From: JAABQG01 sp963726365
GTDB lineage: Bacteria; Pseudomonadota; Gammaproteobacteria; Burkholderiales; Burkholderiaceae_C
Direction of reading: 5' to 3'
Assembly (NCBI GenBank): GCA_963726365.1
Contig: CAVSCI010000012.1
Location: forward strand, 90,902 to 154,901
Length of the DNA stretch: 64,000 nt
The position numbers were made by a program, and so were the translations under genes. Each line of letters begins with the position of its first letter. Within the stretch, counting starts at the first letter, position 1. Positions 56,699 through 64,000 of this stretch are shown in pieces. The notes below the pieces were generated by a model that was given only the letters and a program-made list of their open reading frames with translations, did not search any database and was not told where the DNA came from.

Positions 56699-58077
56699 TC
56701 AGGACGTCCCGGCGCTTGCCGCGCAGCTGCGAAAGCCGGCAAAGATGTCGTTGCGCTCCGGAGTGAAGAAATTGCGGTACTTCGGGTGCGCCATGCGCGG
56801 CGAAGTCGCCGCACTGGCGCCGCGCAAGACGCGGCGCGTGCCGAACCACGGCGCCGAATAGTCGCGGTAGGGGTGCGGCTCAAAGCCCGGGAAAGGCTCG
56901 AACGCGCTGGCCGTCCATTCCCAGACGCGGCCCCATTGGAATGGCGGCTGCGCAGATGGGAGCGTCATCGCAGCGCACTCCCACTCGGCCTCGGTCGGCA
57001 GGCGCCGACCGGCCCAGCGGCACCAGGCGTCGGCCTCGTAGGCGCTCAGGTGCACGGCGGGGCTCTGCAGGGCCAGCGGCTGCCAGCGATCAAACCGCCG
57101 ATGGAACCAAACGCCTTCGTCCCTTCGCAGGTCACGCGGCAGGCCCGGGCCCTCGCCCGCAGCGCCTTCGCCCGCGCGCTGGCCGAACACGGACCGGCGC
57201 TGCGCTGCCTCCTGCACCCACTGCCAGCCCTCGGGCGACCACCAGCGTGCATCGTGGTACCCGCCGGCCTCGACAAACGGCAAATAGCGCGCCCAGGACA
57301 CCGGCGCCGCGTCGATCCCGAAAGCCTGCAGCGCCACCGGATACGCGCCGAGTTCGTTGTCGAAGGCGAAACCTTCATCGGCTGCGCTGCCAAGTGTCCA
57401 GTGTCCGGCGGGCGTTTTGCAGACCAGGCCCTCCAGCCCGGCACCGGCCGCTGCCAGTGACGCGATGCCAAGGCCATGCGGGGGCATCTCGGCAGCAGGC
57501 TGACCCGGGAATGCCCATTCCGCGGGCAGCGTGATCCCCAGCGCCTGCGCCATATAGACCGCCGCCTCGGCGTGCATGTCTTCGTGAAAAAGCGCCAGCC
57601 GGTGGAAATACAGCCCCTCGTCGGTTTCATCGCTGTGCGCGAGCAGTTCCAGGCTGTCGTCCAGCGTGGCGGCCAGGTCGACCCGGGTCGCATCCGCGTC
57701 GGGCAGCGGCAGATGCCAGCGCGCTGGCGTGCGGCACCGCGCTGGAGTTGTACAGCGCATCGGCCCCGGCCCTGCGCGACGGGCGAGCGCGGACACAGCG
57801 GATCGGCCTGCACCCCGGCCGCGCGCTCGGGGTTGCGCGCCAGCCACCACTCCTGAAACCAGCCGATGTGGCCCAGCTCCCACAGCGGCGGGTTCAGCGT
57901 CGTGTCATACGGCACGGCCATGCCCACCGGGCGCAAGGCGGCTTCATAGGCGTCGAACAGGGCCATCGTGCGCGCGCGGCTGTCCTTGAGCGCCTGCGCC
58001 AGAAGGACTCGGCCACCGGTGCGCGCGGCGATGGCGGCGCGCCAGAAGGGTCGGTCAGAAGGCAGGGGCATCATCAT
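56699..58077 (-). CDS. senA: Selenoneine synthase SenA (EgtB-like); two +1 frame breaks
   Basis: About 458 residues. N-terminal DinB-like part with NPPLWELGHIGWFQEWWL and LALFHEDMHAEAAVY (iron-ligand histidines), C-terminal FGE-sulfatase-type fold (PTEAEWECAAM, WEWTASAFEPFPG, VLRGASAATSP). Extra bases near 57766 and 57723 break the frame between the two parts; correcting them restores ADALYNSSAVPHASRWHLPLP. SenA couples hercynine with a selenosugar; EgtB would use glutamylcysteine instead. Assignment to SenA rests on divergent linkage (17 bases) to senB and the nearby selD. The start is one of three adjacent ATG codons (58071-58077). Confidence 0.82.
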
Positions 58078-58094
58078 CGCGCTATAAACCCGTC

Positions 58095-59094
58095 ATGAAC
58101 AAAGTTTCGGTGGTCATCGTCAGCCCGGCGCTGGCCGATGCCAACAATGGCAACTGGCAGACCGCCCAGCGCTGGCAGCAGATGCTGGCACCGAACTATC
58201 GTACCCGCATCGTGCGCGACTGGCCCGACGCTGACACCGCGCAGGACACGCGTGATGATCGCGCTGCACGCGCGGCGCTCGGCCGCGCCGATTGCCGCCT
58301 GGGCCGCCGCCCACCCGGGCCGGGGCCTGGTGGTGGTGCTGACGGGCACCGACCTGTACCGCGACATCCACATCGACGCGCTGGCGCAGCAGTCCCTGGG
58401 GCTGGCGCAGCGCCTGGTCGTCTTGCAGGAAAAAGGGCCCGACGAACTGCCCGCCGCGCTGCGCGGCAAGGCCCGCGTGATCTTCCAGTCCACCCCCGCG
58501 CGCCAGACCCTGCCCAAGACCCGCCGCCATCTGCGCGCCGTGATGGTGGGCCACCTGCGCGAAGAAAAATCACCCGAGACGCTGATGCGCGCGGCGCGAC
58601 TGCTCAAGGACGAGCCCCGCATCCTGATCGACCACATCGGCGACCCGCTCGACCCCGCGCTGGGCGAGCAGGCCCGGGCCACGGCCGCCGAATGCCCGAA
58701 CTACCGCTGGCTCGGCGGCCTGCCGCACGAGGCGGTGCGCCGGCGCATCCAGCGCGCGCACGTGCTGGTGCACGCCAGCCGCATGGAAGGCGGCGCCCAC
58801 GTGATCATGGAAGCGGTGCGCAGCGGCACGCCGGTGCTGGCCTCGCGCGTGCCGGGCAACGTCGGCATGCTGGGGGACGACTACGCGGGGTATTTCCCGC
58901 ACGGGGACGCCGCGGCACTGGCCGAAGGATTGCGCCGCTGCGCCGCCGGGCTGGCAAACCCCCAGTCACACGCGCCGGCGAGCGACCTGAGACAATTGAC
59001 CGAGCAATGCGCCCGGCGCGCCCCGCTGTTCGACCCCGCCGCCGAGCAGCGCCACCTGCACCTGCTGATTCACGAGATTCTGGAGAACCTATGA
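58095..59094 (+). CDS. senB: Selenosugar synthase SenB (glycosyltransferase); one +1 frame break
   Basis: About 332 residues. The opening VVIVSPALADANNGNWQTAQRW is the family hallmark (TIGR04348), followed by LTGTDLYRDIH, GHLREEKSPETLMRAARLL and the GT4-type donor site SRMEGGAHVIMEAVRSGTPV. An extra base near 58250 breaks the frame; correcting it gives DTVMIALHARRSAAPIAAW. SenB makes a selenosugar from a UDP-sugar and selenophosphate, the product of SelD. Immediately followed by GC-hairpin repeat D and selD. Confidence 0.87.
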
Positions 59095-59095
59095 A

Positions 59096-59160
59096 CCCCC
59101 ACGCTCACACTTGTTCGCTGCCCCCCGAGGGGGCGCATGCCTTCTTTGAGGCGGCTCGGC
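59096..59160 (-). repeat. GC-hairpin repeat, copy D (between senB and selD)
   Basis: A shorter (65-base), more diverged copy with core GCCCCCTCGGGGGGCAGCG. It encodes part of a 26-codon open frame, MNPHAHTCSLPPEGA.. (59091-59171), which begins on the senB stop and has the same PPEGA peptide as the LolD N-terminus. No evidence that it is made. Confidence 0.7.
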
Positions 59161-59173
59161 ACGCGGCATAACC

Positions 59174-60238
59174 ATGAACACACCCACCGCCCCCCTGGCC
59201 CAGCCCCGCCTGACCTCGCTCTCCCACGGGGGAGGCTGCGGCTGCAAGATCGCGCCCGGCGTGCTGTCCGAGATCCTCAAGGGCACGGCGCACATGCCGA
59301 TCCCGAAAGAGCTGCTGGTCGGCATCGAGACCGCCGACGACGCCGCCGTCTACCAGCTCAACGAAGAACAGGCACTGATCGCCACCACCGACTTCTTCAT
59401 GCCGATCGTCGACGACCCCTTCGACTTCGGCCGCATCGCCGCCACCAACGCCATCAGCGACGTCTACGCCATGGGCGGCACGCCCATCATGGCGCTGGCG
59501 CTGGTGGGCATGCCGATCAACGTGCTGTCGCTGGAGACCATCGGCAAGATCCTGGACGGCGGCGCCTCGGTCTGCCGCGAGGCCGGCATCCCGATCGCGG
59601 GCGGCCACACGATCGACTCGGTCGAGCCCATCTACGGCCTGGTGGCCATGGGCCTGGTGCACCCGAAGCGCGTCAAGCGCAACGCCGATGCGCGCGTTGG
59701 CGACGTGCTGGTGCTGGGCAAGCCGCTGGGCGTGGGCGTGATGTCGGCCGCGCTGAAGAAAGACGCGCTGGGCGCCGAAGGCTATGCGCAGATGATCGCC
59801 ACCACCACCAAGCTCAACACCCCCGGCCCAGACCTGGCCGCGCTGGACGGCGTGCACGCGCTGACCGACATCACCGGCTTCGGGCTGGCCGGCCACGCGC
59901 TGGAGATCGCCCGCGGGGCGAACTGCACCATCCACATCGACTGGGCCAACGTGCCGCTGCTGAGCGGCGTGCGCGAGCTCGCCGCGCAAGGCATGGTCAC
60001 CGGCGCGTCGGGCCGCAACTGGCTCGGCTATGGCGCGGAGGTGTCGCTGCCCGCCGGCTTTGCCCCGCCCGACCAGGCCCTGCTGAGCGACCCGCAGACC
60101 AGCGGCGGCCTGCTGGTGTCATGCGCGCCGGACACGCTGGATGAAGTGCTGGCGATCTTCCAGCGCCACGGGTTTGACCGCGCGGCCGTGGTAGGCCGCA
60201 TCGAGCCGGCCGGTGCGTCGCGGCTGGTGGTGGGCTGA
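59174..60238 (+). CDS. selD: Selenophosphate synthase (SelD / SenC)
   Basis: 354 residues. The active-site loop SHGGGCGCKIAPGVLSEIL contains the catalytic Cys and Lys; the metal/ATP residues TTDFFMPIVDDPFDFGRIAATNAISDVYAMGG and the C-terminal DITGFGLAGHALE and DPQTSGGLLV are intact. Cys, not selenocysteine, occupies the active-site position. It makes selenophosphate from selenide and ATP for selenoneine and possibly for 2-selenouridine. No selA or selB is in the window. No frame break, in contrast to its neighbours. Confidence 0.95.
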   Translation: MNTPTAPLAQPRLTSLSHGGGCGCKIAPGVLSEILKGTAHMPIPKELLVGIETADDAAVYQLNEEQALIATTDFFMPIVDDPFDFGRIAATNAISDVYAMGGTPIMALALVGMPINVLSLETIGKILDGGASVCREAGIPIAGGHTIDSVEPIYGLVAMGLVHPKRVKRNADARVGDVLVLGKPLGVGVMSAALKKDALGAEGYAQMIATTTKLNTPGPDLAALDGVHALTDITGFGLAGHALEIARGANCTIHIDWANVPLLSGVRELAAQGMVTGASGRNWLGYGAEVSLPAGFAPPDQALLSDPQTSGGLLVSCAPDTLDEVLAIFQRHGFDRAAVVGRIEPAGASRLVVG

Positions 60239-60287
60239 GCCAGATAAATTGACAACGGAGCGCCCGGCCCAGGCGCCAGAAAAAAAG

Positions 60288-60310
60288 AGCCCCACGAAGC
60301 GGGCTTTTTC
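60288..60310. terminator. Rho-independent terminator after selD
   Basis: AGCCCC and GGGCT around ACGAAGC with a following T5 run; a run of A on the other side makes it potentially bidirectional. It sits 50 bases after selD. The rest of the 310-base gap to rpoH holds only the CIRCE element and promoter region that I can recognise. Confidence 0.75.
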
Positions 60311-60492
60311 ACGAGACCGCAGCGGCTTGCCCGCTGGTGTCGGTGGCGGCAAGGGTGAGAAACATGGAACCAGCCGCTGCATCGCCGTCTCGGAAACTTT
60401 GCATAGCGTCCGTTTCTGACAGGTACGGCCAAGCGTTCGATCTCCTTGAAGTTGTTTACCCCGCATAAGTACAGGCTTATGGAACTAATCGC

Positions 60493-60519
60493 TTAGCACT
60501 CGATCACAGAGAGTGCTAA
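60493..60519 (+). promoter_or_regulatory. Perfect CIRCE element (HrcA operator) of rpoH
   Basis: TTAGCACTC-N9-GAGTGCTAA, exact match to the HrcA consensus. Overlapping -35 (TTAGCA, 60493-60498) and -10 (TAATAT, 60517-60522) candidates with an 18-base spacer put the operator across the promoter, 30 bases before the rpoH ATG. Confidence 0.92.
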
Positions 60520-60548
60520 TATTTGGCTTCCATGAAAGGATTTCTGGC

Positions 60549-61500
<952 letters not shown>

Positions 61501-61524
61501 CGGGCACCCCGCCCCGCCTGCATC

Positions 61525-61551
61525 AAAAAGCCCGGTTCGCCGGGCTTTTTT
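61525..61551 (+). terminator. Rho-independent terminator after rpoH
   Basis: AGCCCGG-TTCG-CCGGGCT with flanking A5 and T6 runs, 25 bases after the rpoH stop. Likely works in both directions. Confidence 0.88.
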
Positions 61552-61557
61552 ATTCCT

Positions 61558-61617
61558 GATTGAATAGCGGAAAACGTCCATTCCACGCTGGATACCGGGC
61601 GAAAAGACTGAATTTTC
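61558..61617 (-). repeat. ATAGC-centred palindromic repeat, copy 8
   Basis: On the minus strand TATCCAGCGTGGAATGGACG and CCGCTATTCAATC. Between the rpoH terminator and the 3' end of sco. Confidence 0.55.
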
Positions 61618-61642
61618 CCTGCCCTGCGCCGGTGGCGCGCCT

Positions 61643-62251
61643 TCAGCTGCCCTTGAGCAGCAGTTTTACGTCGGCGGCAAGGGCCGGCGCGCCGCTGGCA
61701 TAGCGGTTGTACAGGCGCAGGCGGCCTTGCGGGTCGTACATGTAGCTGCCGGCCGAGTGGTCCATGGTGTAGCTGGTGGGGGTCTTGCCTTCGACGCGCT
61801 TGTAGTAGACCTTGAAGTCTTTGGCGATGGCGGCCAGCTGCTCGGGCGTGGGGATCAGCGCCAGGAAGCTGGGGTCGAAGTTGGTCATGTAGGCCTTGAG
61901 CATCTCGGCGGTGTCGCGCGCGGGGTCGACGGTGATGAAGATGCCCTGCAGCCTGTCGCCGTCCGTGCCCAGCAGTTTCTTGACTTCGGCCAGCTCCGCC
62001 ATGGAAGTGGGGCAGACGTCGGGACACTGGGTATAGCCGAAGAAGACGATGACGACCTTGCCGGCGAAGTCCTTGATGCTGCGCGGCCGGCCGTTGTGGT
62101 CAGGCAGCGGAAAGTCGCGCCCATAGTCGGCACCGGTGATGTCCACGCCCCGAAACTGCGGCTTTGCGTCGGAACAGGCACTGATCAGGCCAGCACCCAG
62201 CGTCAAAAGGCCGCCATACGCTATTGTTTTAAGAGTATTTCGCTTGTTCAT
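61643..62251 (-). CDS. SCO1-family cytochrome oxidase assembly protein
   Basis: 202 residues. Lipoprotein signal with SAC lipobox (about 24-26). The copper motif CPDVCP and the distal His (TMDHSAGSYM) form the Cu site; GKVVIVFFGYTQC is the thioredoxin-fold strand. It delivers copper to the CuA centre of cytochrome c oxidase. It follows ctaB in the same direction. Not to be confused with SenC of the selenoneine pathway despite the older name SCO1/SenC. Its signal peptide coding region contains repeat copy 11. Confidence 0.92.
   Translation of the reverse strand: MNKRNTLKTIAYGGLLTLGAGLISACSDAKPQFRGVDITGADYGRDFPLPDHNGRPRSIKDFAGKVVIVFFGYTQCPDVCPTSMAELAEVKKLLGTDGDRLQGIFITVDPARDTAEMLKAYMTNFDPSFLALIPTPEQLAAIAKDFKVYYKRVEGKTPTSYTMDHSAGSYMYDPQGRLRLYNRYASGAPALAADVKLLLKGS
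62194..62241 (-). repeat. ATAGC-type repeat, copy 11 (half element in sco signal-peptide coding region)
   Basis: On the minus strand AATACTCTTAAAACAATAGCG, then GGCCTTTTGACGCTGGG. Encodes TLKTIAYGGLLTLGAG, comparable to QSIAGLVLLTLGAT (copy 9) and KKIAVKDLLTLACA (copy 10). Confidence 0.65.
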
Positions 62252-62257
62252 CGCAGG

Positions 62258-63158
62258 CTAGAAGAGGTAGTGGTCGACCAGCAGCGCGGCGAACAGCCCG
62301 CTCAGGTGGATCAGGGAAAAACGGAAGGTCTTGCGCGCCAGCGCGTCGGAGTAATCGCGCCACAGCACGAAGGCGTAGACGATGAAGCCGGCGCTCAGCA
62401 CCACGGCCACGCCCAGGTACAGCCAGGAGCTCATGCCATAGGCAAACGGCATCAGGCAGGCGGCAAACAGCACCAGGGTGTAGAGCAGCACCTGCAGGCG
62501 GGTGAATTCGTTGCCGTGCGTCACGGGCAGCATCGGCAGGCCGGCCTTGCGGTAGTCCTCGACCCGGTACAGCGCCAGCGCCCAGAAATGCGGCGGCGTC
62601 CACAGGAAAATGATGAGGAACAGGATCAGCGCCTCGGGGCCGACATCGCCCGTCATGGCGGCCCAGCCCAGCACCGGCGGCATGGCGCCCGAGGCGCCCC
62701 CGATGACGATGTTCTGCGGCGTGAGCGGCTTGAGGATGACGGTGTAGATCACGGCGTAGCCCACGAAGGTGGCAAAGGTGAGCCACATGGTGAGCGGGAT
62801 TGACCCAGACGTACAGCAACGCCGAGCCGATGGCGCACATCACCGCTGAAAACACCAGCGCCTGCCGGTCGCTCAGCTCGCCGCGGGCCGTGGGGCGCCA
62901 GGCGGTGCGCTTCATGCGCGCGTCGATGCCCTTTTCCACCAGGCAGTTGAAGGCGGCCGCCGCACCGGCCACGAACCAGATGCCGGCACTGGCCAGCACC
63001 ATGCGAAGCGCGTCCGCCCAACTCGGCACGCCGGGCACGGCCAGCACCATGCCGATCAGGGCGCAGAACACGATGAGCTGGATCACGCGCGGCTTGGTGA
63101 GCGCGTTGAACTGCCGGATCACCGACGGTGTGCTGGCGGGGGACGCGGCGGCGGTCAT
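62258..63158 (-). CDS. ctaB: Protoheme IX farnesyltransferase; one +1 frame break
   Basis: About 299 residues, UbiA-fold prenyltransferase. NALTKPRVIQLIVFCALIG, NCLVEKGIDARMKRTAWRPT (first Asp-rich/metal motif with DARMKRT) and the second part PPHFWALALYRVEDYRKAGLPMLP are typical of CtaB/CyoE. An extra C near 62800 shifts the frame in the third membrane segment region; correction restores VNPLTMWLTFATFVGYAVIY. It makes heme O from heme B. Its ATG overlaps the ctaA stop (ATGA). Confidence 0.9.
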
Positions 63159-64000
63159 GCGGGAAGCCTTGAAGAAACTGTTCGGGTGACGGGCGCCACG
63201 GCGCCGGCCGTACGGCTGGCGCCCAGCGCCCAGGTCAGGACCACCACGAGGGCGGCGGCACCGCCGGTGTGCGACACCGCGGCCACCAGCGGCCAGTCCA
63301 GCACGATGTTGGAAACGCCGGTGGCGAACTGCCAAACGGCCAGCCCCGCGATCCAGCGCGCCTGTGCGGGCAGTGCATCGGCGCGGCGAAGGCGCCACGC
63401 GAGCAAGGCCAGCGCCGTGAGGACCGCGTAGGCGGCCAGACGGTGCACGTAATGGATGGCGGTGAGGGCCGAGAAGTCGATGGGCGCGCCGTCTGGCGTG
63501 TGGCCCAGGGTGCGCCAGACCGTGAAGCCCTGCGAGAAGTCCATGGCCGGCCACCAGCTTTGCTGGCACATCGGGAAATCGCTGCAGGCCAGCACGGCGT
63601 AGTTGGTGCTGACCCAGCCGCCCAGCGTGGCTTGCACGACGACCAGCGCCGCAGTGACCCACAACCCGAGCCGCAGGCCGGGCGCCAGTGCCACCGGACC
63701 CTGGCCCGGCGCCGCTTGCTGGAAACGCACTGCCTGCACGCAAAGCAAGGCCAGCAGTGCCAGGCCGCCGAGCAGGTGCAGCGTGACGATGGCCGGAAAC
63801 AGCTTCATGGTGACGGTGAGCGCGCCGAACGCGCCCTGCACGCAGACCCAGAACAGGGTCAGCGTGGGCCACCAGGGGTTGACCGGCAAGGCGCCGTGGG
63901 CGCGCCGCCGCTCGATCCAGCTCAGGGCGGCCAGCGTGAGGATCAGCACACCGACGCCGGTGGCGAGGTAACGGTGGATCATTTCGACCCAGGCCTTGCC
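63155..64000 (-). CDS. ctaA: Heme A synthase (COX15/CtaA family), 5' end outside window
   Basis: About 281 residues are present, starting in GKAWVEMIHRYLATGVGV at the window edge; the internal ATG at 63980 is not the natural start because the family has an upstream membrane segment and histidine. Heme-ligand histidines appear in EMIHRYLA, VTLHLLGG and AIHYVHRLA, and in VSHTGG. It oxidises heme O to heme A. First of the ctaA-ctaB-sco operon. Confidence 0.9.
   Translation of the reverse strand, partial: GKAWVEMIHRYLATGVGVLILTLAALSWIERRRAHGALPVNPWWPTLTLFWVCVQGAFGALTVTMKLFPAIVTLHLLGGLALLALLCVQAVRFQQAAPGQGPVALAPGLRLGLWVTAALVVVQATLGGWVSTNYAVLACSDFPMCQQSWWPAMDFSQGFTVWRTLGHTPDGAPIDFSALTAIHYVHRLAAYAVLTALALLAWRLRRADALPAQARWIAGLAVWQFATGVSNIVLDWPLVAAVSHTGGAAALVVVLTWALGASRTAGAVAPVTRTVSSRLPA

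Noticed and set aside
61643..62251. Sco protein as SenC of the selenoneine cluster
   Set aside because: The older family name SCO1/SenC is unrelated. It has the CPxxCP copper motif and lies with ctaA and ctaB; the selenium SenC is SelD at 59174-60238.

Overview
The window is a GC-rich, densely coded bacterial chromosome segment. Gene content points to a betaproteobacterium of the order Burkholderiales, most likely Comamonadaceae (Variovorax, Polaromonas, Rhodoferax or Hydrogenophaga type): LolCDE-like genes, a CIRCE-preceded rpoH, ctaA-ctaB-sco, an M16 peptidase pair beside ftsY, a selenoneine cluster, and dispersed ATAGCTATT-type palindromic repeats. I see no rRNA, tRNA, CRISPR array, transposase or prophage.

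Layout. 1-7.6 kb: end of a TatD-family hydrolase, a membrane-anchored HtrA-like protease, a MoxR / DUF58 / VWA operon, a small membrane protein, a SulP anion transporter with STAS domain and a DUF202 protein. 7.6-12.4 kb: an anaerobic-type sulfatase maturase, its Cys-type arylsulfatase, a HAD / 2H-phosphoesterase fusion and the 3' stump of a second sulfatase. 12.6-16.9 kb: an ABC exporter (ATPase, FtsX-type permease, HlyD-type adaptor). 16.9-36.1 kb: small envelope and hydrolase genes, lolD and lolC/E, a phosphoglycerate-mutase-like gene running into recJ, coaD, rsmD, a Lon-like protease, a nucleoside/AMP phosphorylase plus PRPP-synthetase-like pair, a hemerythrin with an FNR-like box, and two M16 peptidases divergent from ftsY. 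37.4-41.5 kb: ECF sigma factor and zinc-finger anti-sigma, a divergent TlpA-like thioredoxin and a bufferin (DUF2282/DUF692/DUF2063/DoxX) copper-type operon. 41.5-48.8 kb: a fused rSAM/selenodomain-associated glycosyltransferase, an ArsS-type radical SAM protein, MTA phosphorylase, a VTT-domain/disulfide-oxidoreductase fusion, DUF547 and DUF3047 proteins. 48.8-60.2 kb: a SelD-associated oxidoreductase, an ATP-grasp protein, a YHS lipoprotein, a PhnCDE-type ABC importer (probably for a selenium oxyanion), egtD, senA, senB and selD/senC. This is a nearly complete route from selenium uptake to selenoneine. 60.5-64 kb: rpoH under a perfect CIRCE element, then the sco, ctaB and ctaA cytochrome oxidase assembly genes.

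Two whole-window properties matter for any reader. First, about 22 single-base insertions (and two or three single-base deletions) break otherwise intact genes, including essential ones (rpoH, ctaB, recJ). The most economical reading is assembly or sequencing error, so I annotate these genes as single CDSs and note where the frame changes. Second, two dispersed repeat families recur: a ~72-bp GC-hairpin repeat (four copies) that sits in frame inside recJ and phnC and at the N-terminus of lolD, and an ATAGC-centred palindromic repeat (at least eleven copies) found at gene ends and, in three cases, inside signal-peptide coding sequence.
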